The position numbers and the translations under genes were made by a program. Positions 1 through 12,479 of a DNA stretch of 64,000 bases are shown piece by piece. The notes beneath the pieces were generated by a model. The model made no database searches. It was not told where the DNA came from and saw only the letters and a list, made by a program, of their open reading frames with translations. Position 1 is the stretch's first letter; every line of letters begins with the position of its first letter. Source of the DNA: Malus domestica (taxonomy: Eukaryota; Streptophyta; Magnoliopsida; Rosales; Rosaceae); contig NC_091675.1 in NCBI RefSeq assembly GCF_042453785.1, positions 3,298,501 through 3,362,500 of the forward strand, read 5' to 3'.

Positions 1-234
1 ATATTGCAAACAAATCGATAAATATAGTATCGATGACAGCAGCTTCCACATTCCCCCCTGTAAAAATCCTCCCACATATCATATAAAAAAATCCTCACTT
101 CCCCTCTATTTTTTTTTATAAGCACGGTGCACTACAATAATAAGCACACGACAAACTCTTTTGCAAAAGAATTCTAGAAATTCCTATGGTCTAGGAAACT
201 AAAACATCGCAACTAATAGGTACTGCATCCTTAC

Positions 235-1147
235 CTTTCCAGTACGCCCTGATTGTGACCAACACCATGTACCTAGGTGGCTATGGTTATTCCCAATAGA
301 GCACACAAGTGTCACAACTAATGAAGTCCCAGTGAAGAGGAGAAAAAGAAGCAAATGAACTCTAATGAGCTTCACAAATTATACATAATGAAAACAGAAT
401 TTAGCATGTAGAAATAACTCCTTTCTCTAAAACCCTTATTCTATCTCTCACCGGAGGAACTGAAGAAGAAGCTACCTCTACATCACTGAAAGTAAAACGA
501 GAGATCTTTTGCAACAGGTAAAAATGTCATACCCCAAACATACAAATGAAACATTGCCTCCATATCTTCAACATCAGTTTTGTGTCTAACAACTGTGCGG
601 TGGAGTGTAAAAGCGATCGTGTTAGTCCATAAGAAAGACGCTACAAGGAAGAAATGAGTACTGTCTGGATGGATCCCTGAGCACGAAAGCAACTTACCTT
701 ATAATCACTTAGAACCCCGAATCAGATAAAATTGTTACATTATCCAAATGCACTTGTCTGGGAGGGAAAAGTGAGCTTACCCAACCATGCTGAAGAAGCT
801 ACAAAGCATATCCTGCATTCCAAAATAACAATAACAATAAAGTTTCCTTTTTTTTTTAACTTCCATTTTATTCAAAATTTAAGTTATACACTGAAGAACA
901 ACAAAGCCCTAAACCCTAAAATTTATCTTGAATCTTTCAGGCTCAAGTCATCAAGGTAAATCCATTATATAAAGCTAAGAGCTTCCCATTTTTCTAGCGA
1001 TTTTAAAGAAATTAAATCCAAAGTTTTATAGACTTTGTTCAATTTCCGAGTTTTTACAAGTTTCCAGAAACAGAACCCACCATGTCACCGGCAATCGAGC
1101 AATCAGATCCAACAACGCAATCAACTCTTATCATTTTCAGCAAAGTT

Positions 1148-1185
<38 letters not shown>

Positions 1186-1372
1186 GTACGGAGAGCGCGA
1201 GATAGAAGACGAGCTTGAAGGAGAGCTTGCGGAGCTCTTTGAAGAGGACGTAGCAGAGGACGATGAACCCCGACCCGACAAACGAGAGGCTCGCCTCTCC
1301 GGCGTTAACTGCCGTCAAGACTTCGCGATCGTAGGCCGTCAGACCTCCGGCGACTTGCCCCGTCGCCGCCAT
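235..1372 (-). pseudogene. GCR1: GCR1-like seven-transmembrane receptor, 5' part, probably disrupted
   Basis: GCR1 is the plant 7-TM protein proposed as a receptor partner of the G-alpha subunit GPA1. Exon 1 (1190-1372) starts at ATG and encodes 61 residues including VLCYVLFKELRK and FKLVFYLALS, the first membrane segments; the donor is gtacgc. Exon 2 (781-812) reads DMLCSFFSMVG. Exon 3 (about 533-707) carries VASFLWTNTIAFTLHRTVV and KTDVEDMEAMFHLYVWG. Exon 4 (about 235-331) reads LVVTLVCSIGNNHSHLGTWC to GRTGK. The remainder lies beyond the left edge. Two defects show: early in exon 3, DYKVSCFRAQG and the following THFF are in different frames, with about 8 extra bases between them and an early stop in the first frame; and no AG acceptor stands where exon 4 should start. 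I infer a recently disabled copy. Unusual splicing or an assembly error is the alternative. Family identity is firm; pseudogene status is moderate. Confidence 0.7.
1149..1180. repeat. (AG)n microsatellite in GCR1 intron 1
   Basis: This is a perfect run of about 16 AG units, just inside intron 1 of the GCR1-like gene, next to its donor. In minus-strand translation it makes a meaningless Leu-Ser run. Confidence 0.9.
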
Positions 1373-3351
1373 TTTGTTCTTTCACTCTCTCTCGATCGCG
1401 CCAATTAAATTTCGAATACTCGCCCTCATTCTCTCGGAATACAGAAACTTCAAAACGCTCCGTTTTCGTATTTTGAGTCTTGACGGCAATGGTCGGTATA
1501 GGGGTCTGCTGCTTTAATTTCGTTTGACGGGCGAAGGATACGAGTTGTTTGTTACATGTTTAATTACAAATTTGGAGCGCTATTGATTTGTATCCAACAT
1601 GATTCATGATGGCTAATGTGTCAAATTCAATTTTCTTGAGATCATTTTTGGTGTTCTAATTTTCAACTAGTGTTTTTTATGATTATATCATGTTTATGTT
1701 TACGTCTTATTTAACACTGTTTTCAAAATAACTAAAAATTTTACCGTCAAACAAAAATATTTTATGATTCGTCATATAGAAAAATTATAGATGAAAAACA
1801 CTTTCAATGCTTTTAAAAGTGTCAATTTGCTTCTACCACAAACACTTGTAACAAAAACCTTGTGCGGATTAAAAAACTCCATGCATACCCGCTTCTAATG
1901 ACCTTGTGTGAGACTGTTTTCAGATAAATCGCCTAGTAGATGCTCTTCTCCATGAAAAAAGAAAAAACCTATTAGATATTTATCAAGGAGTCACTTGACT
2001 TTTGAATAAACATTTTAACAAGTTTTTCCTAAAATACATAGTAAAAACGCTTATGAGCAAAAGTGTTTTCTACTGTAGCCAAACGAGCCCGAAATTTCAC
2101 CATTTTAGACTTCTGAAAAGGGAATATGTACCATGTGAAACTTTGTTCAAATTATTGTTTAAAATTTCTTCGAAACGGTCGATATTTCTACAGAAATATC
2201 CAAAAAATCAAAGAACACTATGGAAATGCGAAGTGAAGTCTAAACTTTACCTGATAGTATTTAGACTTAAATGGACAGATACTCGTCGATATTTCTAACA
2301 TATGTTAAATATCGGAGAAACTTTTATATTTCGTCCAAACCAATGTTTGACTATCCTAAAGTTTTATTTTAAATTTTCATCATTTTCATCGAAAACAACC
2401 AATATCATATTGATATTTAATATATATGTCGATATTTTCATAAATTTAAATATTGATATTTTTACCGATACTAATATTTTAAACACTAATTCAAAGAAAT
2501 GTCATCTCAAGTGCTTTTATCTCACATAAAGTGGCAGTTAACCAATTCTTCAATTTAGTCCTCAAAGAATATTCTCTCCTACTGAAGGATATCCATAATA
2601 ATTTCTAACTAATTTTTTCGCTGTTAACTTAATTCTACACGAGAGAACATTCAGAATAAGACATGCTCATTTTGATAATTATTGTATTTTATATTATAGT
2701 GAATACTAAAAGATTTTGAAGTTAGGCTCGTGGGAAAAACCTTTCATAAATTTATTATACTTGATTTATCGAACCGTATTCACGTCACATTGAAAATTCG
2801 CTCCCGCATTCAAGATGGATAGTTTTCAAATTTTCGTTGGGGCAGTTGTTGAAATTCCTGAGATTACTGTGAGGACGTAATCAGAAAGGGAGAAAGTGGG
2901 GCTGTATATTACTGGTGTTGGAACTTGGGAGTCTACCTGGATTAGGTTTCTGTCTATTATCAATCAAGTGTTTCATTTCTTTAATCCAACCACATGGATC
3001 ATTAATAGACGTGATATCCGTTTTTTAATAACAGTTTGGAAAAAGAAAAAAAGTATTTTTTTGTTATTACGAATCACAGTTTGACACATATGCATAAATT
3101 TTCTCACATTTTTAACGAATGGCTTTAGTACGTATTTATGTCAGTTTTTAATTTGCATGTCACGAAGAATGACACTCATTAAATGAAAGAAGCCAAGCAA
3201 TATTTATTTTGACATGAGTGCTTAAACTTTTCCCTCTGTGTTTCGTTTTGTGTTTTGAAAGAGTACATAAACTTTAGGTTTTGTACGGGTCACTCATATA
3301 TGTCAACTTGTAAAGTTGCAGTTTTCTTACTATAAAAAAGCCAAACAGTGT
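1373..3351. other. Intergenic, no gene seen
   Basis: This is AT-rich spacer upstream of the GCR1-like gene. Between about 2160 and 2480 the motif CGATATTT and variants recur many times, as in degenerate transposon or satellite DNA. I found no inverted ends or coding frame of known type. Confidence 0.5.
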
Positions 3352-3356
3352 TCATT

Positions 3357-3648
3357 TGTTACACCCCACATCGTTCAGGGGAGTGGATCTTATAAGCTTT
3401 GTATGTATATTCTCATCTCTACCTAGCAAGAAACTTTTTGGAAGCTTATTGGCTTCGGATTCCATCGGAACTTCGAAGTTAAGCGAGTTAGCGCGAGAGT
3501 AATCCCAGGATGGATGACCCACTGGGAAGTTCTCGTGTGAGTTTTCAGAAACAAAACCATGAGGGCGTGGTCGGGATCCAAAATGGACAATATTGTGCTA
3601 CGGCGGAGTCGAACGCGAATGTGATGGGGTCCGGGTCGGGATGTGACA
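3357..3648 (+). mobile_element. Solo LTR of a Cassandra-type TRIM retrotransposon
   Basis: The 292-bp element begins TGTTACACCCCACATCG and ends GGATGTGACA. It is flanked by a perfect 5-bp target duplication, TCATT, at 3352-3356 and 3649-3653. Inside, from about 3445 to 3540, is 5S-rRNA-like sequence (TTCGAAGTTAAGCGAG, then GGATGGATGACCCACTGGGA). Cassandra TRIMs are known for 5S-derived promoter sequence in their LTRs. No internal region or second LTR is present, so this is a recombined solo LTR, not a working 5S gene. It lies about 100 bp past the 3' end of the RLCK gene. Confidence 0.85.
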
Positions 3649-3742
3649 TCATTACAAAGTATAATATATTTGAATTCCTTTCTTTTTTCTTTTAATCAAT
3701 ACAAATTGTTTTTTGTATTAATTATTTCCAATTTTCTTTGCC

Positions 3743-5614
3743 CTAATTTTTTGCCTCACTTGTTATCATACTTTTGATGCTACTATTACTATCCTCCTCA
3801 TTTGGTGCTACATAAACAAATGGCCTGACAACTAACCCTTCATCGAAGTCTTGAAGACCTTCTAAGATCACAACCACATCACTCATCCTAGGCCTTTGCT
3901 TTGGATTGTGGCTCAAGCAACTGTAAGCCAATGCAGCCGCCTTTCGAGCCCCTCGGATCGAATACTGTCCCTCCATCATTGGGTCTATAATCCCGTCGAG
4001 CTTTCTCGTATCCTTCAAGCGAGGTTTTGCCCACTCCACAAGTTTCTGTTCACGACTGGGGCAGGTATTATCTATGCACCGTTTACCTGTCAATAGCTCT
4101 AGCAGAACAACTCCAAAACTATAGACGTCACTCTTGGTAGTCAAGCAACCTGTATTCAATTAAGTACGTACTAAACTTGATTAGTTTGACTTATGAGAGT
4201 CTAAACAACTAATTAAGTACTAAACGTGATTGGCTTACCTGTCATGATGTATTCAGGGGCTGCATACCCCTGTGTCCCTATTATACGTGTAGTTATATGT
4301 GTGTCCTCTCCTTCTGGACCGTCCTTTGCTAACCCGAAATCCGAAAGTTTAGCTGTATAATCCTGGAAGGGTAAAAAATTGATTCAAAAATTCAACCTTA
4401 CAACTTTGCAGTTTTTGAATGAGCCTCCTGAATGCGTCCAATTATTTATGATGATCAAGTCACTTTCGATTTTTGCTTAGTTGTGTTGGATTTTTTTTCG
4501 ACTTATGTAGCACGGAAAAAGAAGTGAAAAAGATCACATAACTTCAGCAAGATGTAAGGGAGCTCCGAAAGAAGAACATACAGAGTCCAGCAGAATATTC
4601 GAAGTCTTAAAATCTCGGAATATGACAGGCTTGTGATCTGCTTCATGGAGGAACGCTAAGCCCTTCGCTGCCCCAACGGCGATTTTCATTCTTTTCGACC
4701 ACGACAGAGGAGTAGAATAACCTGCATATGTGGAGTACTTGTTAAACAAACTTTTTGCAGGTGATTAATTAACACAAATTTATCGAGAAAAAATGGAAAA
4801 ACAACTCACTTCTGAAGAGTTGATTTTCTAAGCTTCCCCCTGCCATGTATTCATAAACTAGGAGCCTGTGCTCGTCTTCACAACAATATCCAATCAGCTT
4901 CACAAGATTTTGATGCCTCAGCTGCCCAAGAAATACAATTTCTGCCTACAAACAAAGAGAAAGAAAAAAATGCAATGCCATTTATATGAAGAAGGCCATT
5001 ATGGTCATTTGAAATTCAAACGTTAACGTTAAGTGTAGTAATTTTCACATTCTCAGTTTCTCCTTTATCAACACTCTCCTCCCTTTATTTTTTCCGTTAT
5101 TTCCCTTCATTTTATTCAATCATAAAGTTAAGAAAAAAGAAAGAAGGACAGTAGGAGAAATGAGAGTGCAAAAATCATTTTTGACGCGCAATAGATACAC
5201 ATGTAGGAAACGAACCAGCCATTCTTTGTGGCCTTGCAAACCATCCAAGTCCAACAGCTTGACAGCCACAGGCTGAGCCTTCAATCCAGGCCTAACCTTG
5301 TCACCAACAAACCCTTTGAACACGGGTCCAAACCCACCTTCCCCGATCAGACTACTCCATGAAAAATTTCTTGTGACAACTCCAAGCTCCGCGAGCGAAA
5401 ACACGTGAAGGTTGAGGCTGATGAGGGGGTTGGAGAGATCGTCTGCAAAGAGAGCCGAGCTCAGATCATTGCTTATATCCGAGATGGAGAGTCTCTGCTG
5501 CAGTGATGGGGTTTGCTTAAGAACTGGCTGCTGCAGGCGGCTCTCTGGATCTGTAGTGCTCTTGTAACAGCCTGGGATGATGCATTTCCATGTGAGGATT
5601 TTCTTTTCAGTCAT
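3743..5614 (-). CDS. Receptor-like cytoplasmic kinase, subfamily VII (RIPK/PBL/ARSK1-like)
   Basis: This is a cytoplasmic Ser/Thr kinase of the RLCK-VII type, which relays signals from surface receptor kinases. Exons on the minus strand are 5216-5614, 4810-4945, 4582-4721, 4239-4362 and 3743-4149; they sum to 1206 nt, or 401 aa. Residues 1-85 are a variable N-terminus with CIIPGCYK, shared with RIPK-like kinases. The glycine loop is [11 protein letters not shown] (91-101), the ATP lysine is K119 in VAVK, and the catalytic loop [12 protein letters not shown] holds Asp215. DFG is at 233-235, followed by GYAAPEY and [22 protein letters not shown] kinases normally have YRDFK, so Phe213 is slightly unusual. 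The exon 1 donor is gttcgt. Its position before GPA1 suggests orthology to Arabidopsis ARSK1, but the sequence alone cannot separate it from other RLCK-VII members. Confidence 0.9.
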
Positions 5615-6719
5615 ATATCTTGAGAAAAAAAAAGACTTGGAAATTAATTAATTTGTTGTAATGATGAGGAAGTTGTTATGTATATATGAATGTGAAGGCT
5701 GCTTATATATATACATGTACATATACATATATATATATATATATGTGCATGCATATATTCTACCAAGCCATCTGCACATCTTCGTATTTTGTTGGGGACG
5801 GCTATAATCACTTGCCTACCTCTTTGACTTGTACACCACTAACTTCTTTTAGAAAATTATGAACCAACCGCACAAACTACAGCAGCACCAAACAAGTTAC
5901 AGTTTAAAACTCTCATTTTTTTCAATAATAAAATGGCCATAAGTAGTTGGGCGTGTTGAAAGTACCAATCCCAGATCGGAACAAAGAGAGATTTTACATA
6001 TAATTATAAGTAGTTAAGCCAGTCTCTATATTAATGGAACCTCAATTTTTTTTCAGCTCTAATCTAAAACCTATATATGGGGTTATATTTGTTTATCAAT
6101 TTCATTATCATGTCCAGTGGGGGTAGGTGTGATTAATTGGCTGTGCTGAATTATGTATTTTGGTTAATAAGGTGTTAGCGGGTCAAGATCAGCTTCAGCC
6201 AGCTGGAGTGCAAATATACCAAATGTGTATTTCGTCAATATACTTTGTAGAACTAAAACATGTCTTTTGGGCGAACTGAAAACTCATGTGCACGACGAAC
6301 GATATAAAACAAACCAAAAACTGTATACGTACAGATAAGCATTGACATGCAGGAAGGAACTGAAAAAATGGCCAAGTATCTTCACCGAAAAAAAAAAAAA
6401 TACTAATAAAAAGAATTTAAAATTTTTGAATTTTAAGGAAAATGGTAAAATAAAAAAAAAATAAATATTATTAGAATTGATTTTTTAATGTAAAAATATG
6501 ATTTTTCGTTAAAATAAATAATACTAACAGATTTTCGTTAAAATTTAAAAAAAAAAATTCGCCTAATACTTACCTTCACACATGTCGACATTGCTGAATT
6601 AATTCAAGGATTAATAATTTCAAACCACAATCTTCTCATGTTTTTTAAATTACAATTTCATATTTATTGTAATATCAAATCACTATCAGGTATTTTTATT
6701 AATTTCTCTGCTAAAGGAG
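5615..6719. other. Intergenic 5' flank of the RLCK gene
   Basis: AT-rich DNA with an (AT)n microsatellite at about 5727-5744, roughly 110 bp upstream of the RLCK start codon. I see no gene or clear transposon ends here. Confidence 0.5.
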
Positions 6720-6724
6720 CATGA

Positions 6725-7720
6725 AGCGGTCGCACTCCCTTGGATTAAGAAATTAATTAAAAATTAAAAATAACATCATTTAAATATTTTTATAAAAAAT
6801 GTAGGACCCACCCCTACAATTAAAAATAAAATCACCCTTCCATCACATTCTACCCGACGACATCGGTCTTACCCATCTCCGGGCAACCCAACCTCACCCA
6901 TCTCCTCTGCAACTCCAAATCGCCCTTCGCCACCATCCCCATGACCTTCACCCGCCTCACCACCACCACCCTAAACCCAGATAAATTTTCTGTCCATTTT
7001 CATAAAAAAAAAAAAAAAAAAAGGTAAATTTTTTGAAAACCCAAATTCGTCAAATCCAATTCGAACAAGAAAATCTCACTATCCTTCTCACCGTTAGCCA
7101 ATAGTCCACCTATTACTCATCTTCTACTAAATCCCAGCACAAAGGTGCCTCAAATTGCCAAGGTTTTGACTAAGGAACTCATGCCCATGACTACAATTAG
7201 ATCGACATAGGAAAAGTAGCGGGCTTCGATGATTGTGAGGTCGAGGTCGCCGTGCAGGTAGGTCACTCGCTCTGACGTCTTTTCGGTCATTTCGTCGGCG
7301 ATCAATGTACAAAACCCTAATTTTGTATACGAGATTTACTGAGTGGGTGTGAATAGTGAGAAAAAGCTGGGTTTATGGGGTTTGGCGTTGCTTGTAGGCA
7401 GAGGAGATGGGAGTTGCAGAGAAAACTCGTGGTGTCTGGGAGAGAGGAGGGAGTTGCAGAGGATATGGGTGAGGATGGGGCGCCAGGAGATGGGCGAGGT
7501 TTTGGGTTGAAAGAGGAAGAAGGTTGATTTTATTTTTAATTGTAAGGGTTGCAGAGGATATGGGTGAGGATGGGGCGCGAGGAGATGGGCGAGGTTTTGG
7601 GTTGAAAGAGGAAGAAGGGTGATTTTATTTTTAATTGTAAGGGTTGGGTCACATATTTTTTTTATATAAATATTTAAATGATTTTAAATTTTAAATTTAA
7701 TTGGTCTAGGGAGTAGATCA
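6725..7720. mobile_element. Non-autonomous element with long terminal inverted repeats (MULE-like?)
   Basis: The two ends are complementary over roughly 100 bp. The left arm contains CATTTAAATATTTTTATAAA and then ACAATTAAAAATAAAATCAC (about 6775-6840); the right arm contains the reverse complements (about 7535-7690). Between them is 0.7 kb of richer sequence without an intact gene. The right half holds a 95-bp tandem duplication (7453-7547 and 7548-7642). Long inverted ends and no transposase suggest a Mutator-like or other non-autonomous DNA transposon. Exact ends and a target duplication were not resolved. Confidence 0.5.
7453..7642. repeat. 95-bp tandem duplication
   Basis: Two adjacent, nearly identical units each begin GTTGCAGAGGATATGGGTGA, at 7453 and 7548, and differ at only a few bases. 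The duplication sits inside the element with long inverted repeats. Confidence 0.85.
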
Positions 7721-9330
7721 ACTTCAAATCAAGTCAGCATTTAATAGAGAAACTAACAGAAAAATTGACCAAAGTCTAACATTGCAACAAATTCATAAAA
7801 TGAAGTATAACATTTTAATTTTTAAAATATGAGATATGAAATTGTGGTTCGATACATAATTAAGATAATTTTGTATAATTTATTTTAAAATGAATAAAAA
7901 ATTTCTAATGCTGCGAAATTTTTTTATTAAAAAAGGGCTAATAAAATTAGCATATGCCTCGCAACTGATCTCATGGAGTCATAGTCGAACCATGGATGCT
8001 AATTGATGAAGAAGGTAAAAACTGGAAAGGTACCAGATTTCATGGTCAAAAGGGAGGAAGGGGGGTGAACAAATCAATCTACCAGATGCAACTTGTACAC
8101 TAATTCGTGGGAATTTTACCAAACTCCTCGCGTGCATGCTTTTTGAAATGACAGTGCACGAGCATCTAGCACTTGCATCGACTTTTGATGTACTATTCTC
8201 ATTTTAATTTTACACATCATAATAAACAAAGAATTAGAAGAAAAAAAAGTAAATTCTACATATAATATTCAGGTGTTGTCCGCCTTTCATGATTTTTTTT
8301 TTTTAATTTCAAGTAATTAAGCATGTATCCTCAATGTACTTTCATGAACTAAATTAGTGAACTTGTGCGATTTACACATTAAAAAAGTTATCATATATAT
8401 ACTATTCTTTATTTCAATCATTAAAGAAGGATTCCAACCATGAATTATCACGTTATGTGATCTAAAAAATATGATTCAAGTAGATGATCTCTCTAACATC
8501 ACCTAATCCATAACATTTTATACATCAGTTTAGGTCAATAAAAATTAAATAAAATTTATAACCACTTGTATTATGACTTTTAGTATACCGGCCAACACAC
8601 TGAAAAGTCTCTCATAACCTACCGCCAACCACATAATAATATAAAATTATGGATTTCACAGCAGACAAACAATAATAAGCCCCTTAATTAATGATTAAAT
8701 GATTTATAACTTATCATTTGGACCGCAACTTCGTATGAGTTATACCTGGATTAAACCCAATGCAGTGCAAGGGAATTGGACCGAAAATAATAAGCCACAA
8801 ATTATTAAACCAGTTGCAAGAATAATTTAGTTATATGATCTAAAGAAACGATTTTCTTACACTTTTACAAAGAAAATGCTAGAATCAGACCTGCATAATT
8901 CAATTCATGCAAGATTCATTGTGAGTCACATAAGATTTTATTGTCCAGAACTAATCACGCGCAAAATGCTCCTAATAAGTTGACCATCAAGAATCGTTAT
9001 CCACAAAGTTAAACGATTTGAGTCGTGGTAGCTACACATAACTGAAATCTTTGTATAGAAAAACAAGTAATGTATAAGTTCCTTGCGTGCAATATCGGTT
9101 TAGGTTTTCTCTTTGATTTGGTCAAAACCATCCCTTGATTCCTGTTCTTCCTTTTTCCATTACTAAATTCGAATTCAAACTTGCAGTAGGTGTACAGAAC
9201 CCATATTGTTTCGAGACTCAGAATTAAGTCATAGTGGGTTGTTGCCATATTTCGACCACATTTGGCTCTTAGTTTGTCACACATTAAATCATCAATTAAA
9301 TGTTAAAAAATAAGCGACTTGGTTCTTAAA

Positions 9331-9361
<31 letters not shown>

Positions 9362-10260
9362 TTTATTAAAGTACATGTAATAAGACTAATTGAGGTTTTC
9401 AAAATTCTTTGGACCAAAATCCACACTCGATTTATCAAAGTATTGGTAGGAGTACATATATAAACCCTACAACACATAAATTCTCATTCATCATTGATTT
9501 GAAGACCTGCTCTAACAAACAATCAGAGTTGAGCAACGAGGAAATATGCATGAACGAATGGTAATAATGCACGTACGTATCAATTTGGATTTAAACAACC
9601 ACACTGCCAGTCAACTTTCTTAAGTTCATATAATGGAATGTTTTATGTATATTATGTAAGCGATGAAACACTTGATAAGATACGATAAATTGAAGCTTAA
9701 TCGCCTCACACATAAACCTAGGGATTGGAGAAGGACATAGTCTAGCTCATATATATTGTAAAATGCTATCCCTGCTAAGATCAACCACATGTGAGCGTGT
9801 ATATGCTTTCAAAGATTCACGTGTATGTGTCTATAGTACGGTTAAATGCAACAAAATATCTTGTATAATTGTCCTTTGATGTGAATTTGATGAAGTTACC
9901 ATTTTGGTGTGAATTTGATCATGTGGGTCACGCCAAGATTCACTACTGATATTTAACACAAATTTAAAAAACCCTAACTAATTAAGACGCACCAAAATTT
10001 GGTGGAAGTTGGCTGATGAGAGAGTATATGTGCATCACCATCACCCACGAAAGGGAACCAACCAAACCAACCCCCAAAAGCACCACCCCACATATAATTT
10101 CCACACCCACACACACACTATCTTCACGGTAAAATTATTTTATTCTCTCACCAATCAATTTCCAAAATTAGTGCAAAAGCTCATATTCTAGGATAAATTA
10201 GTAATAAGCTGTGATTTATATATACCTTACCACCCAAACAACCTCAAAAACAGAAAGAAC

Positions 10261-10263
<3 letters not shown>
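7721..10263. other. Intergenic, no gene seen
   Basis: AT-rich spacer upstream of the alpha/beta hydrolase gene, with a (TA)n run at about 9341-9359. The short open frames here carry no recognisable domain. Confidence 0.5.

Positions 10264-10291
<28 letters not shown>
10264..10291 (+). repeat. (CT)n tract in the hydrolase 5' leader
   Basis: A perfect CT run about 20 bp upstream of the hydrolase start codon, so probably within its 5' UTR or core promoter. CT tracts at this position are common in plant leaders. Confidence 0.85.
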
Positions 10292-10292
<1 letters not shown>

Positions 10293-10310
10293 TGATCAAA
10301 AACTCCTAAA

Positions 10311-12223
10311 ATGTTACCCTTCTTTCTCAGCCCCGTCTCCTTATACGCCATCTATGTCCGCCGTTGCTTTGCAGGCTCCGGCCTCTCCCAGCAAACCCTA
10401 CAACTCGACAATGATCAAACCACACTCCACTTCTGGGGTCCCAACCCTAAACTTTCTAACCAAACCCAAAACCCCGAAAAACCTTCACTCGTTCTAATCC
10501 ACGGCTTTGGCCCCGCCGCCATGTGGCAGTGGCGGAACCAAGTCCAGTTCTTCTCCCCCCACTTCAACGTCTACGTCCCCAACCTTGTCTTCTTCGGGAA
10601 TTCCACCACCGGATCCCCAGAGCGAACCGAGGTCTTTCAGGCATCCTCGGTCGCCAAGATGATGGAGAAGGTCGGCGTGGAGAGATTTAGTGTGATGGGG
10701 ACGAGCTACGGCGGCTTTGTGGCGTACCACTTGGCGAGGATGTGGCCGGAGAGAGTGGAGAAGGCGGTGATTGCCAGCTCTGGGGTTAACATGAGGAGAG
10801 GAGATCACGAGGCGCTCTTGAAGAGGGCAAAGTTGGAAAAGATTGAAGATCTCATGTTGCCTTCCACGGCGGCTCAGCTCAACAAGTTACTCACCCTCGC
10901 CATGGCCCGGCGGCTCGACATCATTCCCGACTTTTTCTTAAGCGACATAATACATGTAAGTAGAAATGAATAATGTCATTTAGACACACAAAACAGATAT
11001 GATACACAATGCTTTAATCAATTTGGGCACATTTACATTGATTTTGTGTGACTTAATAGCATTTTTACTTTGATTTTGTGTGACTTAATAGCATTTTTGC
11101 ACAAAAAACTTAATAATACTTCTCTAATACGTGTGGATCCACATCAACATTACGTGTCTAAATAGTGTTACTAGTTTAATTGTGAATTTAATTCAGATTT
11201 ATATACAGTAATTAGTCACCGTTACACCTCTTTTTCTTGGTATTATAGTTGTCTGTTTAATATGGACGGCGAATGAATTTTGTTGGATGTGTCATGTGGT
11301 CCATACGTATAGATACGTGTTTTTCTTCAATCTTGGTAAGTTAGGTGGGATTAGATTAGATGGGACCTATGACAAATGCTTAATTATTAGTTAATAACAA
11401 ATTTAGTCTTGATTTTAGCTAGGGGTATTAATTAAGTAATCAAATATTGTACGCCCAAACATTTGTTACAAGTATATTTAATTAAGAGAGAAAATGTTAG
11501 TGTGAGTGCAGTTGTGCGTGATGAAGTTCTGATCATTGATGCATATGAGTTTCATGGTAAGATATCCGCATGTATTTATGATTAAAAACCATTCATGCAT
11601 AAATAATATAGCGATAATGATATGTATTTGCGGTTATAAATCACTCATGTATACCGTGAAAACATGTAATAGACCTGTAACTTAATAGTGTTGAATGTAG
11701 AAATTGTACTCTGATAAGAGAAAAGAAAAGATGGAGCTTCTAAAGGGACTCACTCTTGGACGAGAAGACACACCAAACATATCTCCTCTTCCCAACAAGG
11801 TCATATTACATATCAATTAATTTGTGCGTAATTTGATATTAATTAATTTAAGGGGTTTGGAAAATCAGTTTTACTTAATTAATATTGCAATTTGGTTTCT
11901 AGGAGGTGTTGATAGTGTGGGGAGAGAAAGACCAGATCTTTCCTTTGGAGATGGCTACTGAACTCAACGAGTATGTGTCACCAAGTTCAACATTTTTATC
12001 ATTAATTTTATCTATAAATAATTAACCAGTTTAATTGGTAGTTCTGGTGAGTAATTAACATTTGGGTTCTTGATTAATTATCTAACTTTTTTTTTCTGAA
12101 CAATGCAGGCTTCTTGGACCGAAGACGAAATTGGAAGTGATAAAGAACACAGCGCATGTACCCCAAGTTGAAAATCCCGCTCAATTTAACAACATTGTAA
12201 AAAGTTTCTTGTGTGACTCTTGA
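10311..12223 (+). CDS. Alpha/beta-hydrolase fold protein
   Basis: This is a serine hydrolase of a plant alpha/beta-hydrolase family; the substrate cannot be read from sequence. Exons are 10311-10955, 11701-11799, 11903-11970 and 12109-12223, summing to 927 nt, or 308 aa. The oxyanion motif HGFG is at residues 64-67, the nucleophile elbow GTSYGG puts Ser132 at the active site, Asp258 lies in GEKDQIFP, and His287 in TAHVPQ; together they form a complete catalytic triad. The N-terminus has a short hydrophobic stretch (LSPVSLYAIYV), possibly a membrane anchor. All junctions are GT-AG and the frame runs through. The start is the first ATG after the CT-rich leader. The length matches Arabidopsis relatives of about 300 aa annotated only as alpha/beta hydrolases. 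Confidence 0.9.
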
Positions 12224-12479
12224 ATATTTTTTTGGCCTGGAGGATTTGAAACTGTTATATTATATTTAACCGGAGAAGTACAATACTCCATATCACTTGA
12301 AATACAAATACAAATATGTTTGCCTTAACACACATTCTTGGTTTAATTAAAAACTGCAAATAATTTTCAGCTTTTGTTTTTTTTTTTTGAAAATTGAAAA
12401 CTCGTTTGGTGATTATTTCAGTTTTTACCAAACAGATTTTTACCAAACAGTTTTAAATTACTATTAATTGACCTTAGAC
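12224..12479. other. 3' flank of the hydrolase gene
   Basis: AT-rich DNA, presumably the 3' UTR and spacer. No further feature seen. Confidence 0.4.

Noticed and set aside
1181-1408. Plus-strand open frame starting MAYGEREIEDELEG
   Set aside because: It is the antisense of GCR1 exon 1, whose minus-strand translation is clearly conserved.
2160-2480. Repeated CGATATTT motif as a regulatory cluster
   Set aside because: Diffuse AT-rich repetition without clear unit, strand bias or nearby promoter; degenerate repeat DNA explains it better.
3445-3540. Possible 5S rRNA gene
   Set aside because: The 5S-like sequence is diverged and sits wholly within a Cassandra LTR with its own target duplication.
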